In this document: positions 54,616 through 61,698 of the stretch, piece after piece
Numbering within the stretch: the first letter of the stretch is position 1
Layout: every line of letters starts with the position of its first letter
Assembly: GCF_001896135.2 (NCBI RefSeq)
Contig: NZ_MPOH02000005.1
Span: 209,070 to 273,069, forward strand
Length of the DNA: 64,000 nt
Source: Streptomyces phaeoluteigriseus
GTDB taxonomy: Bacteria > Actinomycetota > Actinomycetes > Streptomycetales > Streptomycetaceae
Reading direction: 5' to 3'
Made by a program: the position numbers and the translations under genes
The notes under the pieces: generated by a model
Told to the model about the DNA's origin: nothing
Database searches by the model: none
The model's input: the letters and a program-made list of their open reading frames with translations, nothing else

Positions 54616-55587
54616 ATGACGTGGCTGATCACCGGCGGGGCCGGATACATAGGGGCACATGTGGCGCGGGCCATGACCGGCGCCGGCGAGCGCGTCGTCG
54701 TCCTGGACGACCTGTCGGCCGGCGTGCCCGGTCGGCTGCCCGCGGACGTGCCGCTCGTGGCGGGCTCGGCGCTCGACGCGGGGCTGCTGAAGCGGGTGCT
54801 GGCCGAGCACGCGGTGACCGGGGTGGTGCACCTGGCGGCGCGCAAGCAGGTCGCCGAGTCGGTGGCGCGGCCCACGCGCTACTACCGGGAGAACGTCGGC
54901 GGTCTGGCCACCCTGCTGGAGGCGGTCGCCGAGGCCGGTGTCCGCCGGTTCCTGTTCTCCTCGTCGGCGGCCGTGTACGGCAACCCGGACGTGGACCTCA
55001 TCACGGAGGACACCCCCTGCTCCCCGGTCAACCCGTACGGCGAGACCAAGCTCGCCGGGGAGTGGCTGGTGCGGGCGGCGGGCGAGGCGCACGGCATCGC
55101 GACGACGTGCCTGCGCTACTTCAACGTGGCCGGGGCGGCCGAGCCCGCCCTGGCCGACACCGGCGTCTTCAACATCGTCCCGATGGTCTTCGACCGGCTC
55201 ACCCGCGACGAGGCCCCGCGGATCTTCGGCGACGACTACCCGACGCCGGACGGCACCTGTGTACGGGACTACATCCACGTCGCCGACCTGGCCGAGGCGC
55301 ATCTCGCGGCGGCCCGGCGGCTCACCGCGCCGGACGTGCGCGGCGATCTGACGGTGAACATCGGCCGGGGCGAGGGCGTCTCGGTGCGCGAGCTGGTCAC
55401 GCTGATCGGCGAGGTCACCGGCGACCCCCGGCCCGCCCTGGTCGAGGGACGACGCCCCGGGGACGCCCCGCGCGCGGTGGCCTCGGCCGCGCTGGCCGCC
55501 CGGGAACTGGGCTGGACCGCCTCGCGCGGGATGCGCGAGATGGTCGCGTCGGCCTGGCGGGGATGGCAGCTGCACCACGGCGGGTGA
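54616..55587 (+). CDS. galE: UDP-glucose 4-epimerase
   Basis: 323-residue SDR-family NAD enzyme interconverting UDP-glucose and UDP-galactose. GGAGYIGAHVARAM is the NAD loop; SSSAAVYGN supplies Ser and PYGETKLAGE the catalytic Tyr-x3-Lys; YFNVAGA and CVRDYIHVADLAEAH are conserved. It may provide hexose for the adjacent glycosyltransferase operon (inference) or serve general metabolism. Confidence 0.93.
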   Translation: MTWLITGGAGYIGAHVARAMTGAGERVVVLDDLSAGVPGRLPADVPLVAGSALDAGLLKRVLAEHAVTGVVHLAARKQVAESVARPTRYYRENVGGLATLLEAVAEAGVRRFLFSSSAAVYGNPDVDLITEDTPCSPVNPYGETKLAGEWLVRAAGEAHGIATTCLRYFNVAGAAEPALADTGVFNIVPMVFDRLTRDEAPRIFGDDYPTPDGTCVRDYIHVADLAEAHLAAARRLTAPDVRGDLTVNIGRGEGVSVRELVTLIGEVTGDPRPALVEGRRPGDAPRAVASAALAARELGWTASRGMREMVASAWRGWQLHHGG

Positions 55588-55602
55588 GCCGGCGCCGGGC
55601 CG

Positions 55603-55631
55603 CTGACCTGCATTTCGTTTTCGCAGGTCAG
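55603..55631. terminator. Hairpin CTGACCTGC-N11-GCAGGTCAG after galE
   Basis: A 9-bp perfect stem with an AT-rich 11-nt loop (ATTTCGTTTTC) lies 15 bp past the galE stop and about 95 bp before the CDF gene. It is either the galE terminator or a metal-responsive operator for the transporter. Confidence 0.55.
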
Positions 55632-55724
55632 GGCACATGACAACGGTGTTCAGTGCCGCGTTGCCGGATACCCCCCACCCGTAGTTCACTGGGAGGCCGG
55701 GCGGATCACAGGAGGCTGTTTCTC

Positions 55725-56660
55725 ATGGGGGCTGGGCACGACCACGGCCACACGCACGTGCCGACCACGGGTACGGCCGCGGCGGCGTACCGCGGCAGAC
55801 TGCGCGCCGCGCTCTCGATCACGCTCACCGTCATGGTGGTGGAGATCGTCGGCGGTGTGCTCGCCGACTCCCTCGCCCTGATCGCGGACGCGGCGCACAT
55901 GGCGACCGACGCGCTCGGCCTGGGGATGGCGCTGCTCGCCATCCACTTCGCGGGCCGCCCGCCGACCGGGAACCGCACCTTCGGGTACGCCCGCGCCGAG
56001 ATCCTGGCCGCGCTCGCCAACTGTCTGCTGCTGCTCGGCGTGGGCGGGTACGTCGTGTACGAGGCCGTCCAGCGGTTCTTCACGCCGGCCCCGACCGAGG
56101 GCGGGCTGATGATCGTGTTCGGTGGGATCGGCCTGGCCGCCAACATGGTCTCGCTGAGCCTGCTGATGCGCGGCCAGGCGGACAGCATCAACGTGCGGGG
56201 CGCGTTCCTGGAGGTGGCGGCGGACGCGCTGGGCTCGGTCGCGGTGCTGGTCTCGGCGGTGGTGATCCTGACGACCGGCTGGCAGGCCGCCGACCCGGTC
56301 GCCTCGCTCGTCATCGGCCTGATGATCGTGCCCCGGACGGTGAAGCTGCTGCGCGAGACGCTGGACGTGCTGCTGGAGGCGGCTCCGAAGGGCGTCGACA
56401 TGGCGGAGGTGCGCACCCACATGCTCGCCCTGGACGGCGTGGAGGACGTGCACGACCTGCACGCCTGGACGATCACCTCCGGGATGCCGGTGCTGTCGGC
56501 GCACGTGGTGGTGCGCTCCGACGTGCTGGACGCGATCGGCCACGAGAAGATGCTGCACGAGCTCCAGGGCTGTCTGGGCGATCACTTCGACGTGGCGCAC
56601 TGCACCTTCCAGCTGGAGCCGAGCGGGCACGCGCAGCACGAGGCGCGGCTCTGCCACTGA
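55725..56660 (+). CDS. Cation diffusion facilitator (zinc/divalent metal efflux)
   Basis: 311-residue CDF transporter with six transmembrane helices and a cytosolic C-terminal domain. N-terminal GAGHDHGHTHVP is a His-rich metal segment; the TM2 site is ALIADAAHMATDA (HxxxD type) and TM5 has AFLEVAADALGSVAVL (xxxxD). The C-terminal part shows DVHDLHAWTI and CTFQLEP. AGGAGG at about 55710 precedes ATG 55725. It exports Zn(II) or similar ions by proton exchange. Confidence 0.93.
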   Translation: MGAGHDHGHTHVPTTGTAAAAYRGRLRAALSITLTVMVVEIVGGVLADSLALIADAAHMATDALGLGMALLAIHFAGRPPTGNRTFGYARAEILAALANCLLLLGVGGYVVYEAVQRFFTPAPTEGGLMIVFGGIGLAANMVSLSLLMRGQADSINVRGAFLEVAADALGSVAVLVSAVVILTTGWQAADPVASLVIGLMIVPRTVKLLRETLDVLLEAAPKGVDMAEVRTHMLALDGVEDVHDLHAWTITSGMPVLSAHVVVRSDVLDAIGHEKMLHELQGCLGDHFDVAHCTFQLEPSGHAQHEARLCH

Positions 56661-56876
56661 CCGGCCGGGCGGCACCGGGTTCGCACATCCGTTCCGGACG
56701 GTTCCGGGCGCGCGGCGCCGGGCAAGATCACCCACCGGGCCCCGTTTCCGGAGACTGGGCGGCGGCCGCCGTGGTCGCGCCGGGCGGCGGGACATGCGGG
56801 CGTGCGCGCGGAAGTGCCGGGAGTGCCGTGCGCGTACGGCAGACTGGGGGCGCGAGGACCGATGTTAAGGATGGGT

Positions 56877-57470
56877 ATGCCGATCACACCTGCCACCGCG
56901 ACGACCCGCTCGTCGAACGGCACCGCGGACCCGATTTTGCTGGAGCTGGTCGACGAGAACGGCGTGACCATCGGCACCGCGGAGAAGCTCGCGGCCCATC
57001 AGGCGCCGGGGCTGCTGCACCGGGCGTTCTCGGTGTTCCTCTTCGACGAGCGGGGCCGGCTGCTGCTGCAGCAGCGGGCGCTGGGCAAGTACCACTCCCC
57101 CGGTGTCTGGTCCAACACCTGCTGCGGTCACCCCTACCCGGGTGAGGCGCCCTTCGCGGCGGCGGCGCGGCGCACGTTCGAGGAGCTGGGGGTGTCGCCC
57201 TCGCTGATGGCGGAGGCGGGCACGGTCCGCTACAACCATCCGGACCCGGCATCGGGCCTGGTGGAGCAGGAGTACAACCACCTGTTCGTAGGGATGGTGC
57301 AGTCCGTACCGCGGCCGGACCCGGAGGAGGTCGGCGACACCCTCTTCGTGACGCCCGCCGAGCTGGCCGAGCGGCATGCGAAGGACGTGTTCTCCTCCTG
57401 GTTCATGACCGTGCTGGACGCGGCGAGGCCGGCGGTGCGGGAGCTGACGGGCCCCTCGGTCGGCTGGTGA
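56877..57470 (+). CDS. idi: Isopentenyl-diphosphate delta-isomerase (type I)
   Basis: 197-residue Nudix-fold isomerase of IPP and DMAPP. LHRAFSVFLFDERGRLLLQQR, the catalytic Cys in WSNTCCGHPYPGE, ARRTFEELGV and VEQEYNHLFVG (Glu) are all present. The start MPITPATATTR was chosen from likely homologues; in-frame ATGs at 56862 and 56871 are alternatives. It provides DMAPP near the hopanoid operon. Confidence 0.95.
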   Translation: MPITPATATTRSSNGTADPILLELVDENGVTIGTAEKLAAHQAPGLLHRAFSVFLFDERGRLLLQQRALGKYHSPGVWSNTCCGHPYPGEAPFAAAARRTFEELGVSPSLMAEAGTVRYNHPDPASGLVEQEYNHLFVGMVQSVPRPDPEEVGDTLFVTPAELAERHAKDVFSSWFMTVLDAARPAVRELTGPSVGW

Positions 57471-57480
57471 ACCGGGTGGA

Positions 57481-58035
57481 CTAGCGCGTTCCGACGGATT
57501 TGAGCGGCAGGGCGGCCCAGATCACCTTGCCGCCGCTCGAGGTGTGCTCGACCTCGCACACCCCGCCCGCCTCGCGGGTGATCTCCCGCACCAGCAGCAG
57601 CCCGCGGCCACCCGTCCGGCCGTGATCGGCCTCCAGCGCGGTCGGGCGGTAGGGGTGGTCGTCCTCCACGGACACCCGCACCCACTCGGCCCCGACGGCC
57701 ACCTCCACCGCCAGCATCGGCGACAGCAGTGCCGCGTGCCGTACGGCGTTGGTCACCAGCTCGGAGACGATCAGCAGGAGACCCTGGACCAGGTCGTCCG
57801 AGGCCGGGACGCCCTGCCGGTACAGCAGGTCCCGCACGGCGTGTCTGGCCTGCGGGACCGAGGCGTCCTCCGCCTGTGCGGTGAACCGCCAGACGCCTTC
57901 GTACGGCAGCGGTTGCGGCATGGCCTGCGGCAGCGGTTGCGGCACTCTGCCGGCCGGGGGGGTCTCCGAGGGCTCGGAAGGCGCCCCTGTCTCACCCTCG
58001 GGGCGTGGGCCGGGCCCGCGCCCTTGGTTCTCCAT
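57481..58035 (-). CDS. Anti-sigma-type ATP-binding protein (HATPase, RsbW-like)
   Basis: 184 residues with a Pro-rich N-terminus (about 1-45) and an HATPase_c_2 domain: VSELVTNAVRHAAL (N-box), VSVEDDHPYRPTALE and GRGLLLVREI. Such proteins in Streptomyces act as anti-sigma or signalling kinases, often unpaired. Start 58035 chosen; an upstream in-frame GTG exists. No sigma factor or antagonist lies next to it. It faces idi convergently with a 10-bp gap. Confidence 0.87.
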   Translation of the reverse strand: MENQGRGPGPRPEGETGAPSEPSETPPAGRVPQPLPQAMPQPLPYEGVWRFTAQAEDASVPQARHAVRDLLYRQGVPASDDLVQGLLLIVSELVTNAVRHAALLSPMLAVEVAVGAEWVRVSVEDDHPYRPTALEADHGRTGGRGLLLVREITREAGGVCEVEHTSSGGKVIWAALPLKSVGTR

Positions 58036-58209
58036 CGTCCGGTCGCCGTCCTTGCGCTCGATTGTCACCACACGTCGAGTGTTGGTAACGCGGCGCTTCC
58101 CACCGGATGCCTGAACAGAAGTCAGCCGGTATCGAGCGTTCCCGACCGCTGGAGACACCTCCTGTCGGAATCGCCAGCGCTTCTGTCCTGGCCGTGCCTC
58201 CTTCGCGCA

Positions 58210-58848
58210 CTATTCGGGTTGTACGGGTTTGGCGGTGCGCTCGCCCGGTTCGTCCCCGGCATCCGTCTCCCCGGCCATGCGCTCGGAGACCAGGCCCACG
58301 ATGCGCCGCCCACCGAAGCCGGTGGCGACCAGCCCGAGGCCGTCGAAGAGCAGGGCGAGGGAGAAGAAGCAGCCGATCACGTACTGACTGCTGCTCGGCC
58401 AGTCGATCAGTACCAGGATGCCCAGCAGCAGGTCGAAGACGCCCAGCAGAAGCGTCCAGCCGAACTGCGAGCCCCGTACGACCATGCTGCCGACCAGCCG
58501 GAAGAGGCCACCGGTGAGGAACAGCAGGGCGGCGAACATGGTGAGCGCGGCGGCGGCCTCGTCGGGCCTGCGGATGATGACGACTCCGGCGGCGATGTTC
58601 AGGGCGGCCACGATGACGCCGAGCCAGAAGAAGCTGGTGCCGCGGGCCTGGACGGCGTGCAACAGGCCCACCACGCCGCCGATCAGCAGCAGCCAGCCGA
58701 ACAGCAGCATCGAGGTCAGGGTGGCGACACCGGTGTAGACGAGCCCGACGAGCCCGGCCACCACCAGGATCACCCCGAGCACGAAGAGCCGGCTGAACCC
58801 TCTGCGGAGCCTCGCCACCTCGCCCTCGTTCCGGGTGGACGTGTCCAT
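58210..58848 (-). CDS. HdeD/DUF308 family membrane protein
   Basis: 212-residue membrane protein with about six hydrophobic helices arranged as three repeats (GWLLLIGGVVGLLHA, ALLFLTGGLFRLVGS, GCFFSLALLFDGLGLVATG), the DUF308/HdeD acid-resistance type pattern. The AGGAG at about 58856 supports ATG 58848 over the ATG two codons upstream (58854). C-terminal tail charged. Role unproved. Confidence 0.87.
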   Translation of the reverse strand: MDTSTRNEGEVARLRRGFSRLFVLGVILVVAGLVGLVYTGVATLTSMLLFGWLLLIGGVVGLLHAVQARGTSFFWLGVIVAALNIAAGVVIIRRPDEAAAALTMFAALLFLTGGLFRLVGSMVVRGSQFGWTLLLGVFDLLLGILVLIDWPSSSQYVIGCFFSLALLFDGLGLVATGFGGRRIVGLVSERMAGETDAGDEPGERTAKPVQPE

Positions 58849-58921
58849 GGGCATCTCCTCGCATGGCTTCCCCCCTTTAGTCCCCTTTGCCCTCGATGAC
58901 GTGACGCTCACGCGGCCGGGC

Positions 58922-58951
58922 TTGATCATGTGCCCGGCCGGACGGTTAGCA
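58922..58951 (+). promoter_or_regulatory. Promoter TTGATC-N18-TTAGCA, leaderless enoyl-CoA hydratase
   Basis: -35 TTGATC (58922-58927) and -10 TTAGCA (58946-58951) are spaced 18 bp apart, and the ATG lies 8 nt after the -10, implying a leaderless mRNA. Confidence 0.55.
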
Positions 58952-58959
58952 TCCGGGCC

Positions 58960-59709
58960 ATGGAGCCCGAACTGCTGCACGGTGTCACCGACGCTGTCGC
59001 CACCGTCGTCCTGCACCATCCGGCCAAGCGCAACGCCATGACGGCCGCGATGTGGCGGGCGCTGCCACCGCTGCTGGAGAAGCTGGCGGCCGATCCCGGT
59101 GTACGGGCGCTGGTGTTGACCGGCGCGGGCGGCACCTTCTGCGCGGGGGCCGACATCTCCACGCTCCAGGGCTCGCCGGACGAGGCCCAGACGCTGGCCG
59201 TGCGGGCCGAGGAGGCCCTCGCCGCCTTCCCCGGGCCGACGGTGGCCGCGGTGAAGGGGCACTGCGTGGGCGGGGGCGCGCAGCTCGCGGCCGCCTGCGA
59301 CCTGCGGTTCGCCGAGGAGGGCGCGCTGTTCGGGGTGACGCCGGCCAGGCTCGGGATCGTCTACCCGTCCTCCGCGACCCGGCGGCTGGTGTCGCTGGTG
59401 GGTCCGGCCACCGCCAAGTACCTGTTGTTCTCGGCCGAGTTGATCGACACGGAGCGGGCGCTGCGCACGGGCCTGGTCGACGAGGTGCTGCCGGCCGGCG
59501 AACTCGACGGACGGGTCGAGGAGTTCACGCGCGTGCTGGTGTCCCGCTCGCGGCTGACGCAGGCCGCGGCGAAGGAGTTCGCGGACGGCCGCACGGACCG
59601 TGACGCCTACTGGTCGGCGCAGGCGCGCGGCAGCGGCGACACCGCGGAGGGGGTCGCCGCCTTCCTGGAGCGCAGGGAGCCGCGCTTCACCTGGACTACG
59701 TCAGGCTGA
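58960..59709 (+). CDS. Enoyl-CoA hydratase/isomerase family protein
   Basis: 249-residue crotonase-fold protein. HHPAKRNAMTAAMW, oxyanion-hole blocks LTGAGGTFCAGADIS and VAAVKGHCVGGGAQLAAACD, and FGVTPARLGIVYPSSAT are present. The pair of catalytic Glu of true hydratases is not obvious (a Gly/Ala-rich stretch follows), so isomerase or hydrolase activity is possible. It overlaps the DJ-1 gene by 14 bp, tail to tail. Confidence 0.9.
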   Translation: MEPELLHGVTDAVATVVLHHPAKRNAMTAAMWRALPPLLEKLAADPGVRALVLTGAGGTFCAGADISTLQGSPDEAQTLAVRAEEALAAFPGPTVAAVKGHCVGGGAQLAAACDLRFAEEGALFGVTPARLGIVYPSSATRRLVSLVGPATAKYLLFSAELIDTERALRTGLVDEVLPAGELDGRVEEFTRVLVSRSRLTQAAAKEFADGRTDRDAYWSAQARGSGDTAEGVAAFLERREPRFTWTTSG

Positions 59710-60331
59710 ACCGGCTGGTGGCGCGGAACTCCTCGACGAGGTGCGCCGGTGCCTTGTGCGGTGATCCGGCGTCGTAGGGCGGCTGCGGGTCGTACTCGGT
59801 CAGCAGTTGGACGGCCTGGGCGTGCTCGTCGCCGGCGATCCGGCCGAGCAGGGTGAGGCCCATGTCGATGCCGGCGGAGACGCCGGCCGCGGTGACGTAC
59901 TTGCCGTCGGTGACGACCCGCTCCTCGGCCGGTTCCGCGCCGAACCGCTTCAGGTGGTCCAGGGCGAGCCAGTGCGAGGTGGCCCGGCGGCCCCGGAGAA
60001 GTCCGGCGGCGGCCAGGATCAGCGAGCCGGTGCACACCGACGTCGTCCAGGTGCTGGTGGCGTCGGCCGCACGGAGCCAGTCCAGCAGCACGGGGTTGTC
60101 CATCTGCGGCGTCTGGCCGGGGCCGCCGGGCACGACCACCAGGTCAGGGCTCGTCACCTCGGCGAGGGTCCGGTCGGCGGTGAGGGCGAGGGCCCCGGTG
60201 TCGGTACGCACCGGGCCGGTCCGCTCGGCGACGAAGACGGTCCGCGCGTCGGGGAGGCGGCCGAGGGTCTCGTAGGGGCCGACGGCGTCCAGGGCGGTGA
60301 AGCGGTCGAAGAGGACGATGGCGATCTGCAT
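59696..60331 (-). CDS. DJ-1/PfpI family protein
   Basis: 211-residue GATase1-like protein: IAIVLFDRFTALDAVGPYE, VVVPGGPGQTP and the nucleophile elbow TTSVCTGSLILAAAGLL with Cys about residue 100. It matches the N-terminal domain of the adjacent AraC-type regulator (32 bp upstream of its start on the same strand), so it is probably a partner or effector-modifying enzyme; isonitrile hydratase-like relatives exist. Confidence 0.9.
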   Translation of the reverse strand: MQIAIVLFDRFTALDAVGPYETLGRLPDARTVFVAERTGPVRTDTGALALTADRTLAEVTSPDLVVVPGGPGQTPQMDNPVLLDWLRAADATSTWTTSVCTGSLILAAAGLLRGRRATSHWLALDHLKRFGAEPAEERVVTDGKYVTAAGVSAGIDMGLTLLGRIAGDEHAQAVQLLTEYDPQPPYDAGSPHKAPAHLVEEFRATSRFSLT

Positions 60332-60363
60332 GTGCTGCCTTCCGGAAGAAGCCGATGGACGTC

Positions 60364-61326
60364 TCACTGCACGGGGGCGGCGGTGCGGAACCGGCGCCGG
60401 TACTCGGCCGGGGAGGTGGCGAGCGCCCTGACGAAGGCGCGGCGCATCGCCTCGGGGGTGCCGTAGCCGCTTGCGCGGGAGATCTCCTCGACGCCCTCGC
60501 CGGTGTCCTCCAGCAGGCGGCGGGCGTGTTCGAGGCGGACCCGGTCGACGTAGCGGCCGGGCGTCATGCCGGTCTCCGTGCGGAAGGCGCGGGCGAAGTG
60601 GCGGGGCGAGAGCAGGGCGCGGGCCGCGAGGGACTCGACGCCGAGGTCGCCGTCCGGGTGTTCGGTGATCCACTGCTGGACCTCGCGCAGCGGCTCCCGC
60701 CGGGCGGTCTGCGCGCGGAGCTGGGCGCTGAACTGGGCCTGGTTGCCGGGCCTGCGCAGGAAGACGACCAGGTGGCGGGCGACGCCGAGCGCCACCTCCC
60801 GGCCCAGGTCCTCCTCGACCAGGGCGAGGGCGAGGTCGATGCCCGCGGTGACGCCGGCCGAGGTGGAGACGTGCCCGTCGCGCACGTAGATGGGCTCGGC
60901 GTCGACCTCGATCGCCGGGTGGTTGCGGGCGAGGCTGTCGGAGTACGCCCAGTGGGTCGTGGCGCGGCGGCCGTCGAGCAGGCCCGCCTCGGCGAGCAGG
61001 ATCGCGCCGGTGCACACGGAGACCAGGCGCTCGGCGCGCGGGCCGTGCCCGCGCAGCCACTCGGTGAGCCGCGGGTCGGGCGCGCGGGTGCCCTGTCCGC
61101 CCGGCACGAGCAGCGTGTGCGGTTCGGGCGCGTCGGCGAGGGCCGTGTCGGGTACGAGGGTGAGGCCGCTGGAGGTGCGCACGGCGCCGCCGTCCAGGGA
61201 GGCGGTCCGGACGCGGTACGTGCCGGGGACGTGCTTGTCGGCTCCCGCGAAGACCTCCACGGGACCGGTGACGTCGAGGCTCTGGACATCGTCGAACAGG
61301 ACGACGAGGACGGTTCGCTGGGCCAT
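60364..61326 (-). CDS. GlxA family regulator (DJ-1 domain plus AraC HTH)
   Basis: 320 residues: DJ-1/PfpI-like sensor domain (5-190; VLVVLFDDVQSLDVTGPVEV, LVSVCTGAILLAEAGLLDGRR) and AraC-type DNA-binding domain (about 215-310; LARALLSPRHFARAF-like first HTH, VEEISRASGYGTPEAMRRAF second HTH). It sits directly upstream of the lone DJ-1 gene and likely controls it. Inducer unknown. Confidence 0.93.
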   Translation of the reverse strand: MAQRTVLVVLFDDVQSLDVTGPVEVFAGADKHVPGTYRVRTASLDGGAVRTSSGLTLVPDTALADAPEPHTLLVPGGQGTRAPDPRLTEWLRGHGPRAERLVSVCTGAILLAEAGLLDGRRATTHWAYSDSLARNHPAIEVDAEPIYVRDGHVSTSAGVTAGIDLALALVEEDLGREVALGVARHLVVFLRRPGNQAQFSAQLRAQTARREPLREVQQWITEHPDGDLGVESLAARALLSPRHFARAFRTETGMTPGRYVDRVRLEHARRLLEDTGEGVEEISRASGYGTPEAMRRAFVRALATSPAEYRRRFRTAAPVQ

Positions 61327-61476
61327 GCGGTCGATTCTTCGCCGCCCGCCCGGCGGCCGCAACGACGAGTTCCCCACCTTTTCTGCCACCTCGCCGACGC
61401 GCACGCGGCATGATCCGGCGCGGTCGAGGTACCCGGGCGGCCCGGCCGAGCGGCCGGGAGACGAAAGGAGAACTCC

Positions 61477-61608
61477 GTGTTCCGTGCGATCGCAGATGTA
61501 CTGCGGCAGATCGGTGGGGCCGTCGCCACCGTCGTGACGCTGCCCTTCCGTGCCCTGGCCCGCCTGTTCGGCGGGGCCTCCTCCACGACGCGGCACGGGA
61601 GGGCCTGA
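61477..61608 (+). CDS. 43-residue LPFR mini-protein
   Basis: A GTG start with strong RBS (AAAGGAG) gives FRAIADVLRQIGGAVATVV then TLPFRALARLFGGASSTTRH, an amphipathic helix with an LPFR motif as in short actinobacterial LPFR proteins. It is too short for ordinary gene finders. The stop is 90 bp before tex. Function unknown; membrane association is plausible. Confidence 0.72.
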   Translation: MFRAIADVLRQIGGAVATVVTLPFRALARLFGGASSTTRHGRA

Positions 61609-61698
61609 GGCCCGCCGGGCCGCGCCCTGATCCCCGTGTGTCGGCGCCGCCTGCCACAATTGCCGCGCAACCTCAGTGGAGAAGGCGGTACGGGAATC

